From Dyadobacter fermentans DSM 18053 (GTDB taxonomy: Bacteria; Bacteroidota; Bacteroidia; Cytophagales; Spirosomataceae), in the NCBI RefSeq assembly GCF_000023125.1, contig NC_013037.1, forward strand, positions 6,488,501-6,552,500: a stretch of 64,000 bases of DNA. Reading direction: 5' to 3'. A model generated the notes under the pieces. That model saw nothing but the letters and a program-made list of their open reading frames with translations. It was not told the DNA's origin and did no database searches. The position numbers were made by a program, and so were the translations under genes. Positions 17,303 to 24,439 of the stretch are shown here, in pieces. Positions within the stretch are counted from its first letter, which is position 1, and every line of letters begins with the position of its first letter.

Positions 17303-18415
17303 TCAATTTTCAGGAATGCGCAGCTGATAACTCGTGCTGCGCCCGCCGCCGGAAGGGGCCAGGCACTGGATTTCGGCCAAATGCTGCAAATCCCGCGTGG
17401 CGGTGGCTTTGGAAGTTTTAGCGATCGACATGTATTTCTTCGCCGTCATGCCGCCTTCGAACCCGTCCGGACCGGTTTCGAGCATTTTCTGGATGACTTT
17501 CGTTTCGCGCTCGTTGAGCAGGCTTTTAAACTGGTCGAAAAACCGCGTTTTCTTCAATGTGAAATCCAGCATAATCCGCGTCTGGATCTGCGCGTCGATG
17601 ATCGTTTGCACGAAATAGGCGATCCAGGCGGTGATGTAGATGTTTTTCTGAGCCGTTTCCAGTGAATGGTAATACTTTTTCCGCTCCGCTTCGATCGTCC
17701 GCGACAGGCTGAGCATCACGGGCCGGCCGAGTGTTTGTGACAATGCCTTTTCCGCGATTACCCGTCCAATCCGCCCATTGCCATCCTCGAAAGGGTGGAT
17801 GGTTTCAAAATACAAGTGCGCAATAGCCGAACGCACAGGCGCTTTGGTCATTTCTCTCGATCCTCCCGGCGCCGTTGCATTAAACCACTCGATAAATTGT
17901 GCCATTTCCGCAGGTACGCGCTCGGAAGGCGGGGCTTCGAAATGGACTTTCTCCTTGCCGATCGAACCTGAAACGACCTGCATGGGAGCCATGCCTTTCC
18001 GCCAGGCGCCGGTGTCGATGGTTTTGCTGTCTTTGAGTAATGTCTGGTGCCAGTCAAAAAGCATTGCTTCCGTAAGCGGTGCCGCATAGGAATTCCGGGC
18101 GGTTACGATCAGTTCCGCTGCTCCCTGCGCCTTCCGGTCTTTAACAGGCTCAGGTTTGCCCGCCATGCCGAGATTGTTGCGGATGGAAGAAACTACATCT
18201 TCCCGGCTCAGAAATTCCCCTTCGATCTCCGACGTTTTGATCGCCTCGGCAACGAGCGTGTTAATCAGCGTTTCTACCTGCAATGCGTTGGTTGTGCCCT
18301 TCAAAATGCCGCTGATATGCCCCGTTTCTTCGGCGAAAACGAATAAAATATCGTCCATGTCGGCAAGATTATACCGGAACTCAGGCCATTCGGAATGTTG
18401 CCAGATATAATTCAT
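17303..18415 (-). CDS. Fic family protein with C-terminal winged helix
   Basis: A 370-residue Fic-domain AMP transferase. Residues 1-100 match the DUF4172 N-terminal region and contain the inhibitory motif TSEIEG (pattern S/T-x3-E-G/N) that blocks ATP positioning in class II Fic proteins. The catalytic loop is HPFEDGNGRIGR (near 202-213), fully consensus. The C terminus (about 290-365, GGMTAKKYMSIAKTSKATATRDLQHLAE) is a winged helix. Its start codon lies inside a four-copy operator-like array, which suggests that the protein or a partner binds its own promoter. No antitoxin gene is adjacent, as expected when the inhibitory helix is internal. Confidence 0.92.
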   Translation of the reverse strand: MNYIWQHSEWPEFRYNLADMDDILFVFAEETGHISGILKGTTNALQVETLINTLVAEAIKTSEIEGEFLSREDVVSSIRNNLGMAGKPEPVKDRKAQGAAELIVTARNSYAAPLTEAMLFDWHQTLLKDSKTIDTGAWRKGMAPMQVVSGSIGKEKVHFEAPPSERVPAEMAQFIEWFNATAPGGSREMTKAPVRSAIAHLYFETIHPFEDGNGRIGRVIAEKALSQTLGRPVMLSLSRTIEAERKKYYHSLETAQKNIYITAWIAYFVQTIIDAQIQTRIMLDFTLKKTRFFDQFKSLLNERETKVIQKMLETGPDGFEGGMTAKKYMSIAKTSKATATRDLQHLAEIQCLAPSGGGRSTSYQLRIPEN

Positions 18416-18489
18416 GAGCCGAATGTTATAGTTATTCGGCTCAAATATAGTGAAAATTTGAGCCGAATAAACTGCTTATTCGGCTCAAA
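18415..18489. promoter_or_regulatory. Four-copy alternating operator array at the Fic gene start
   Basis: The 14-mer TTATTCGGCTCAAA occurs at 18432-18445 and 18476-18489 on the plus strand and, inverted, at 18457-18470. A 10-base inverted partial copy (TGAGCCGAAT) at 18415-18424 overlaps the Fic start codon. Copies alternate in direction, and like-oriented copies are exactly 44 bases apart, so the site reads as two dyads in tandem. It lies in the divergent gap between the Fic gene and the metallophosphatase. Confidence 0.78.
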
Positions 18490-18585
18490 ATGATCAGCTG
18501 CGAGCATTGGCACAGTCCAAATTCACTGATTGGATCAGTTATTGCTGCGGTTTTGTGTTTTAATTGGAAGGAAAAAAAGAACGCT

Positions 18586-19320
18586 ATGAAACGGATTGCG
18601 CAGATAACGGATATTCATTTAATGGAAGAATGGTCGGCACAAAACGGGGCCGATACCGACACGAACCTGAAACTGATCTTACAGGACGTCGGCGCAAGGG
18701 GAATCAGGGACATCATTTTTACCGGCGACATTGGGAATCCGGCGTCCTACCAGCGCTTTTTTGCATTGATGAAAGACTTCGATTTTACGATCATTCCCGG
18801 TAATCACGACAAGTTTGCGGACATCCGGCCGCATTACCAGCCGGCATACCTGGAAGGAAAAAGTGAAATGTTCCATGCAGTGGAGGAGACGCATTTCAAA
18901 TACATTTTCCTCGACTCATCGTCAGATTCGGTGAGTGAAATGCAACTTCGGTGGCTTGAAAACGAGCTTGTTACCACCCGACACGTGTTGCTTTTTATCC
19001 ATCACCCCGTGTTGCAGGTCCTCACCGCTGTCGACTTCAAATACCCGTTGCTGAACCGCGCTGCCGTAAAGGAACTACTCGTGCGCAGCGACCGCGAGAT
19101 CACCATTTTCAGCGGACACTACCACACCGACGATTTTACCAAAGAAGAGAACCTCACACAATACGTAACCCCGGCCGCATCCGTCCAAATGGAAAAGAAC
19201 CCGCTGGAAATTGTCGTGCACAGCCGTTATTACGGCTACCGCATCATCGAGCTAGAAGAAAGATCCGTAAGCACGCATGTGGTTTTGAATCATGGTAAAG
19301 GGTTTGATGCGGTTGATTGA
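18586..19320 (+). CDS. Calcineurin-like metallophosphoesterase (CpdA-like)
   Basis: A 244-residue cytoplasmic metallophosphoesterase. All blocks of the two-metal centre are visible: QITDIHL (D and H), FTGDIGN, IPGNHD, LFIHHP and FSGHYHTD. The order and size match cyclic nucleotide phosphodiesterases of the CpdA/Icc group, but the substrate is not proven. ATG 18586 gives MKRIAQITDIHL; an in-frame ATG at 18490 would add a segment with no conserved residues. The gene diverges from the Fic gene, so the shared operator array could affect both. Confidence 0.87.
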   Translation: MKRIAQITDIHLMEEWSAQNGADTDTNLKLILQDVGARGIRDIIFTGDIGNPASYQRFFALMKDFDFTIIPGNHDKFADIRPHYQPAYLEGKSEMFHAVEETHFKYIFLDSSSDSVSEMQLRWLENELVTTRHVLLFIHHPVLQVLTAVDFKYPLLNRAAVKELLVRSDREITIFSGHYHTDDFTKEENLTQYVTPAASVQMEKNPLEIVVHSRYYGYRIIELEERSVSTHVVLNHGKGFDAVD

Positions 19321-19417
19321 AACCGCTTACTAATTGTTTTGCCTAACAATGCGTTGATTTTTAAGTAATTCGCTGGCGCATGTCGCTTTTTTACAATACA
19401 GGCGTTCAGAATTGCCC

Positions 19418-19425
19418 TAGTTTTG
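19418..19425 (+). promoter_or_regulatory. Candidate -7 element that decides the AraC gene start
   Basis: TAGTTTTG fits TAnnTTTG. It overlaps the TTG at 19423 that an open frame would use, so the real start is more likely ATG 19459, 33 bases downstream. No clear -33 TTTG is present. Confidence 0.42.
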
Positions 19426-19458
19426 CAGCGTTATTACAAAAAGCCCTTTTCAGGAACG

Positions 19459-20298
19459 ATGAGCTCAGGTTATCAGGAATTTCAACCATCTGCCGAATTA
19501 TTGCCATATGTCGAATGCTACTGGTTGCACCGCTTTGAAACACAAGGCGAACGCGAGTCGCCGGTGCAGCGCTGTATGCCGTTCGGGACGCTGGAACTGA
19601 TCCTGCACCTGGATGATAACCGATGCGATGCGCTGTTCGACGGGCAATGGGAGAAGTTGCCGCCCGCATTTTTGGTGGGGTTGTACCGCGATGCCGTGCA
19701 GTGGAAAACCGTAGGCTCGTGCCGGAAGTTTGGGATACGGCTCCGGCCGGAAAGCGCCCTCGAACTGTTCAAAATACCGATAGCGCCGTTGTTTAACCAG
19801 TTTACCGACCTCGAAAGCTGCTTTGGAAAGAGCATTAACCGCCTTGTCGATAACGTATATGGGTTACGGGAGATGCGGGATGTGGTGCGGGTGGTGGAGA
19901 ACTTCCTGCGGGGACTTTTGAAAAATACACAGTCGGGGCAGCGCCATATTTCCGAAGCCACGCGGCTGATCCGCCAGTCGAAAGGGAGGCTGTCAATCGA
20001 CGCACTAAGCGAGAATTTGTTCATCAGCAAGCGCCAGCTTGAAAGGATTTTCAAAGACCATTACGGCACCACACCCAAAATGTACCAGCGCATTATCCGG
20101 TTCAGGAATGCTTACGAAGCTTTTTCGGGAATGTCGTCGGCGCCCAACTGGGCCGATATTTCCTATAAATTCGGCTATTCCGATCAGGCGCATTTCATCC
20201 GCGATTTCAAGGATTTTACAAGCGAAGTGCCTACTTATATATTTCAGGATCAATACCAGTATTTCAGGTTACCCGACAAGCAGGTGAGGTTCGCCTGA
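19459..20298 (+). CDS. AraC family transcriptional regulator with DUF6597-like sensor domain
   Basis: A 279-residue regulator. The N-terminal half (GYQEFQPSAELLPYVECYWLHR, then MPFGTLELILHL) is the DUF6597-type ligand or dimerisation domain found in many Bacteroidota AraC proteins. The C-terminal half has two complete helix-turn-helix motifs, LSIDALSENLFISKRQLERIFKDHYGTTPKMYQR and WADISYKFGYSDQAHFIRDFKDFT. It is followed after 28 bases by a c-type cytochrome gene on the same strand, which it may co-transcribe with. Confidence 0.88.
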   Translation: MSSGYQEFQPSAELLPYVECYWLHRFETQGERESPVQRCMPFGTLELILHLDDNRCDALFDGQWEKLPPAFLVGLYRDAVQWKTVGSCRKFGIRLRPESALELFKIPIAPLFNQFTDLESCFGKSINRLVDNVYGLREMRDVVRVVENFLRGLLKNTQSGQRHISEATRLIRQSKGRLSIDALSENLFISKRQLERIFKDHYGTTPKMYQRIIRFRNAYEAFSGMSSAPNWADISYKFGYSDQAHFIRDFKDFTSEVPTYIFQDQYQYFRLPDKQVRFA

Positions 20299-20326
20299 CG
20301 AGACTTTAACTTTTAAATCTATCACC

Positions 20327-20935
20327 ATGAAAATCGTTTACCTGGCCGCTTCTGTGGCCGTTTGGTCGGTTTGTGCCTTTACGAAGGCCCTCGAAACACC
20401 TAAGCGGGCTGTCCAAAAGCTGTCCGAATCCGCGCATGCCAATGCCGTAGTAGTCTCCAAAGAAGATGTGGTAAAGCGGGGCGAGTACCTCGTGACCATC
20501 ATGGGTTGCGCCGATTGTCATGCACCCAAAAAGATGACGCCACAAGGGCCTGCGCCGGATATGGACCGGTTCCTGTCGGGGCACAATAGCAGCCAGCCGC
20601 TGGGGACTTTTGATAAAAGTATCCTCAAAACGGGCGAATGGGTCGTTTTTAACGGTCAAAGCACTGCATTTGCCGGTCCGTGGGGCATGTCGTTTGCAGC
20701 CAACCTCACGCCCGATGAGACGGGCATCGGCACGTGGACGTTCGAGCAGTTCAATACTGCCATGCGCAGAGGCAAATTCAAAGGCCTCGAAACCAGCCGC
20801 CCGCTTATGCCGCCTATGCCGTGGTTCAACTATGTGAATATGGCCGAAGAAGACATGCGTGCCATTTTCGCCTACCTGAAATCCATTAAACCGGTATCGA
20901 ACGTAGTGCCGGCCTACATTCCGCCGGCACCGTGA
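20327..20935 (+). CDS. Exported monohaem c-type cytochrome
   Basis: A 202-residue periplasmic electron carrier. A signal peptide covers about residues 1-20. A single haem site CADCH lies near residue 61, with a likely axial Met in one of the MPPMPWFNY positions near 165. The pattern RGEYLVTIMGCADCHAPK followed by ANLTPDETGIGTWTFEQFNTAMRRG resembles the gluconate or alcohol dehydrogenase cytochrome subunits of the DHOR/cytochrome family. No dehydrogenase partner is adjacent, so the redox partner is unknown. Confidence 0.85.
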   Translation: MKIVYLAASVAVWSVCAFTKALETPKRAVQKLSESAHANAVVVSKEDVVKRGEYLVTIMGCADCHAPKKMTPQGPAPDMDRFLSGHNSSQPLGTFDKSILKTGEWVVFNGQSTAFAGPWGMSFAANLTPDETGIGTWTFEQFNTAMRRGKFKGLETSRPLMPPMPWFNYVNMAEEDMRAIFAYLKSIKPVSNVVPAYIPPAP

Positions 20936-20941
20936 CCGGGC

Positions 20942-21238
20942 TTACGGCTGCCTGACAGTCATTACTTTCAAAATCGATTCCTCTTTCAGGTAGAGGTTTT
21001 GTTCGCGGGTCTGGTCGGCCATGTAGGCTGCCAGATCCGCTTCCGATTCAAAACTCACCAAATGCACTTCATAAGGCGCCTCCAGATCGCCTTCGATCAA
21101 CTGCTCCGGGCCTGTTCGCAGCCTCAGGAGCAGTTTTCCGTTGTATTGGGGTATCAGCGGCAGCACCAGCGACTCGAATTGCTGGAAAATCTCCTCCTTA
21201 CCCGGCTTCACGTATACGAATTGTGTGATCGTTACCAT
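20942..21238 (-). CDS. DUF1330/ABM-like ferredoxin-fold protein
   Basis: A 98-residue protein with the beta-alpha-beta-beta layout of the dimeric alpha/beta barrel superfamily (ITQFVYVKPGKEEIFQQFESLVLPLI, then HLVSFESEADLAAYMAD). The family holds monooxygenases and proteins of unknown role. It is convergent with the cytochrome gene, whose stop is 6 bases away. No partner gene suggests a substrate. Confidence 0.65.
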   Translation of the reverse strand: MVTITQFVYVKPGKEEIFQQFESLVLPLIPQYNGKLLLRLRTGPEQLIEGDLEAPYEVHLVSFESEADLAAYMADQTREQNLYLKEESILKVMTVRQP

Positions 21239-21420
21239 AGCTATTTCTTTTTGTTACCCAATCTCGAAAAGAATTTACATATGCTGCAACTTTCACATTC
21301 CCAACTCCCTCTTTGAAACAAATTGATGGCCATCAATAAATGGAATGTGTAAATGGGAAATGCCTCCCATTGAGCAGGATTTGTGTGTTTGTTCAAAAAA
21401 TATTCCACCCCTTGATAGCC

Positions 21421-22095
21421 ATGAAAACAAAGAAAATTCACCTTGCCCTTTTATTGGCGCCGACCCTCTGGCTGGCCAGTTTCATTCCCGCAACGGCGCA
21501 GGCTGCCACCTCCGAGGCTTATGTAGAATCCGATAAAGGTTACTGGCAGGTCCACACCGACCCGAATTCGCGCAATACCGTGGTGCAGTTTTTCGACGGC
21601 GGCAATCATTTGCTCTACCAGGAGTCGATGGCCCGCAAGTATGTGAAGCTTTCCAAACGAAATGTGCGGCTTTTCAACGACCTGCTTGCCAAACTGATGG
21701 CGCGCGAGCTGCTATCCGAAAAAATTAAGACGTACGACATCATCGCCGACAGCCGGACGGACTACCGCAGCATGTCGGAGCCGGAATCGTCGTTGCCGGC
21801 GTCGGATGTGAACGTGAAAACGGCGATGACCAATGTGTATGTGGTGCAGCAGGGAAAAATGAAAGTGATCCTCAAGAATCCCGCCCAGGAAAGCTATGAC
21901 ATTCGCATTATCGACAGCGAAATGCGCACAATTTATCATGAAACCGTCAACGAGCTCACTTACGGGCGCTGGTTCGATGTTTCGAAACTCGGCGAGGGCG
22001 CTTACAGCGTGCATATCAGCAGCCCGCGGAAAAAATTGAACTACAAGCTGCTGGTCGACCATTACCTCGGTTACCGGCTGGCGGATTTGAAATGA
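21421..22095 (+). CDS. Secreted protein of unknown function
   Basis: A 224-residue protein with a clear signal peptide (MKTKKIHLALLLAPTLWLAS, cleaved near ATAQA). The C-terminal 75 residues (MKVILKNPAQESYDIRIIDSEMRTIYHETV, then GRWFDVSKLGEGAYSVHIS) look like a small beta-sandwich of the kind used as a sorting or adhesion domain in Bacteroidota. I do not recognise a family for the rest. ATG 21421 is chosen because it begins the signal peptide; an upstream in-frame ATG at 21340 would disrupt it. A strong terminator follows. Confidence 0.7.
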   Translation: MKTKKIHLALLLAPTLWLASFIPATAQAATSEAYVESDKGYWQVHTDPNSRNTVVQFFDGGNHLLYQESMARKYVKLSKRNVRLFNDLLAKLMARELLSEKIKTYDIIADSRTDYRSMSEPESSLPASDVNVKTAMTNVYVVQQGKMKVILKNPAQESYDIRIIDSEMRTIYHETVNELTYGRWFDVSKLGEGAYSVHISSPRKKLNYKLLVDHYLGYRLADLK

Positions 22096-22121
22096 AGTTT
22101 TAGTCAGGTTTGTTAATCCCT

Positions 22122-22150
22122 AAATAGCCCGCGATTTTCGGGGGCTATTT
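22122..22150 (+). terminator. Rho-independent terminator
   Basis: Stem AAATAGCCC / GGGCTATTT (9 bp, extendable by the inner CG pairs) with TTTTATTTG on the 3' side, 27 bases after the stop at 22095. Well formed. Confidence 0.85.
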
Positions 22151-22203
22151 TTTATTTGTCCGAAATGCGGTGCGGCGTATTGTTTAATTCAAAACCATCA
22201 TTT

Positions 22204-22222
22204 TACTTTGTAATGCAAAGTA
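22204..22222. promoter_or_regulatory. Palindromic operator upstream of the radical SAM gene
   Basis: TACTTTGTAATGCAAAGTA is a perfect 7-bp dyad (TACTTTG / CAAAGTA) around TAATG. It ends 17 bases before the ATG at 22240. Size and position are those of a repressor or activator site, but the regulator is unknown. Confidence 0.6.
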
Positions 22223-22239
22223 CTTTTTAGTAATGGGAT

Positions 22240-23655
22240 ATGAAAGTAAAAATGATCCTGCCGGCACTGACAGAAGCGGAGAACCCGCTGTGGAGGCCTA
22301 TCAAGTATTCGCTCTTTCCGCCGCTCGGGCTGGCCACGCTGGCCGCCTACCTTTCGCCGGAGGACGAGATCGACCTGCAAGACCAGCACGTCGAGGCGCT
22401 TCGGACGGACGATGCGCCCGATCTGGTAGTGATTCAGGTGTACATTACCAATGCTTTTCGCGCTTACAGCATTGCGGATGAATACCGGAAGAAGGGCTGT
22501 TACGTGATTCTGGGCGGTCTGCATGTTACTTCGCTTCCCTACGAGGCCCTGCCGCACGCCGACAGCATTTTTATTGGTCCGGGCGAGGATACATTCCCGC
22601 GTTTTCTGGCGGATTTCAAAAACCGAACCCCGGAGAGAATCTACACTTCGACGGTCAGGACGCTGGCAGGCATTCCGCCCATCCGCCGCGATCTCATCAA
22701 GCGCAGCCGCTATCTCGTTCCCAATTCCATCGTTGTGACGCGAGGCTGTCCGCACCATTGCAGTTTTTGCTACAAAGACGCTTTTTTTGAAGGAGGGAAA
22801 ACATTTTACACACAACTGGTGGACGACGCGCTGGCCGAAATTGATAGGTTGCCGGGCCGTCACTTGTATTTTCTGGACGATCACCTGCTAGGCAATGCCA
22901 GGTTTGCGGAATCGCTTTTTGAAGGAATGCGGGGAATGAACCGCGTTTTTCAGGGTGCTTCCACGGTGGACGCTATATTAAGAGGAAACCTGATCGAAAA
23001 GGCGGCCGAGGCAGGATTGAGAAGCCTTTTTGTGGGTTTCGAAACCTTTTCACCTGAAAATTTAAAGCAAAGCAACAAAAAGCAAAACCTGGAAAAGGAT
23101 TACGCAAAAGCGGTCAACAGGCTGCATTCGCTGGGGATTATGATCAACGGCAGCTTTGTCTTTGGTTTGGACGAGGATGATGCCGACGTGTTCAAACGGA
23201 CCGTCGACTGGGGTGTTAACCACGGCATTACCACGTCCACCTACCATGTTCTGACGCCTTATCCCGGCACGGAATTATACAAAAACATGGAGGCTGCCGG
23301 CCGCATCGTCACACGCAACTGGGATTTGTACGACACCCGGCATGTGGTGTACAAAACGGCGGGGCTCAGCGCCGAGGCGTTGGAACAAGGCTACTGGTGG
23401 GCGTACGACGCCTTTTATAGTTGGAAAAACATCATCAAATCCAGCCTGCACCATGATTCGGTGAAGCACATGGCCAAGCATTTTCTGTATACAGGCGGCT
23501 GGAAAAAATTCGAACCGCTATGGAATTTTATCGTTAAAACAGAAGGGCTGAATGCGATGCTGCCGTTGTTGGAATCGATATTGTCGAAGGTCAAAACGCT
23601 TCCTGGTGAGGAAGGGCAATCAAAAAATATGCGATATGAAATGGTTTGTGAATGA
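22240..23655 (+). CDS. B12-binding domain radical SAM protein
   Basis: A 471-residue protein. The N-terminal third resembles a cobalamin-binding Rossmann domain: PPLGLATLAAYL, DLQDQHVEAL (a likely DxH position for the lower ligand, without the canonical DxHxxG glycine) and VILGGLHVT. The radical SAM core has the 4Fe-4S motif CPHHCSFC (Cys near 170, 174 and 177), then LYFLDDHLLG and VGFETFSPENL. Such enzymes (e.g. HpnJ-type) methylate or rearrange lipids and antibiotics; the substrate is unknown here. It overlaps the next gene by 20 bases, and the adjacent cobalamin operon makes its cofactor. Confidence 0.88.
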   Translation: MKVKMILPALTEAENPLWRPIKYSLFPPLGLATLAAYLSPEDEIDLQDQHVEALRTDDAPDLVVIQVYITNAFRAYSIADEYRKKGCYVILGGLHVTSLPYEALPHADSIFIGPGEDTFPRFLADFKNRTPERIYTSTVRTLAGIPPIRRDLIKRSRYLVPNSIVVTRGCPHHCSFCYKDAFFEGGKTFYTQLVDDALAEIDRLPGRHLYFLDDHLLGNARFAESLFEGMRGMNRVFQGASTVDAILRGNLIEKAAEAGLRSLFVGFETFSPENLKQSNKKQNLEKDYAKAVNRLHSLGIMINGSFVFGLDEDDADVFKRTVDWGVNHGITTSTYHVLTPYPGTELYKNMEAAGRIVTRNWDLYDTRHVVYKTAGLSAEALEQGYWWAYDAFYSWKNIIKSSLHHDSVKHMAKHFLYTGGWKKFEPLWNFIVKTEGLNAMLPLLESILSKVKTLPGEEGQSKNMRYEMVCE

Positions 23656-24439
23656 AGGCTCGATCGTTCGGGAAATCTGGGGGAAGGGGGATACGATACT
23701 GTTTATTTTTGCGGGAGCGTCGGCGGAATTTGCATTAAATAAGTCTGTGGATTGGCTCTATTTTACAGGAAAGTTGCCCGCAGATCCGCTGGGGCGGCTT
23801 TTCTCGACTGTGGCGTATGCGCGGCAAATTGTGTTTTCGGAATATGACGACGCGATGCACGCCATTCGTCAGATCGCTTCGATCCACCAGGGCGTGGAGC
23901 GGAGCCGCAACGCCCGCATCCCCGACAGTGCCTACCGCGACGTGCTTTTCATGCTGATCGATTACTCCATTCGCTCATTCGAAATGCTCGAAAGAAAGTT
24001 GACAATGGCGGAAAAAGAAGAGCTGTTCCATGTTTTTCGCGCGGTAGGCGATGGCATGGGCGTGCCCGGGTTGCCTGCGGACCTGCGCACGTGGGAGCGG
24101 ATGCGCGCGGAACATTTGCAGGAAAACCTTGTCGAAAGCCATTTCACCGTCGATCTCTACCGGCAATACCGGAAACACCTGGGCTGGTACCGCTTCCATT
24201 TGCTGAAAAATGTGCAAATGCAGCTCGTTCCCGAGCGCGTGAATGCATTGCTTGGCATGGGGCGGGGATGGCTTGTGGACTTGCTGCTTCCGGTTTACAA
24301 AGTAAGCCGGGAACTGGGCGTGGGGACGTTCCTTCGCAACCTGCTGCTGCCTGCGGACTACAAAATGCAGGTAATCGATCTCGACAGGGTTTCGCCTGGT
24401 CACCGGAAGTCGCGCGATGCGGGGAAAATCTCTGCCTGA
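23636..24439 (+). CDS. MpaB/DUF2236 family oxygenase
   Basis: A 267-residue protein of the oxygenase MpaB/rubber-oxygenase-like (DUF2236) family, helical and probably haem-binding. Recognisable stretches are GASAEFALNKSVDWLYFTGKLPADPLGRLFSTVAYARQIVF-type text split as FSTVAYARQIVF, then AIRQIASIHQGVE with the conserved histidine, and LVESHFTVDLYRQY. ATG 23636 is used because it overlaps the radical SAM stop by 20 bases, implying coupling; an earlier ATG at 23552 would lie well inside that gene. The coupled pair suggests two steps on one substrate, possibly a lipid. This is inference. The 3' end overlaps dnaE2 by 40 bases tail to tail. Confidence 0.8.
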   Translation: MKWFVNEGSIVREIWGKGDTILFIFAGASAEFALNKSVDWLYFTGKLPADPLGRLFSTVAYARQIVFSEYDDAMHAIRQIASIHQGVERSRNARIPDSAYRDVLFMLIDYSIRSFEMLERKLTMAEKEELFHVFRAVGDGMGVPGLPADLRTWERMRAEHLQENLVESHFTVDLYRQYRKHLGWYRFHLLKNVQMQLVPERVNALLGMGRGWLVDLLLPVYKVSRELGVGTFLRNLLLPADYKMQVIDLDRVSPGHRKSRDAGKISA

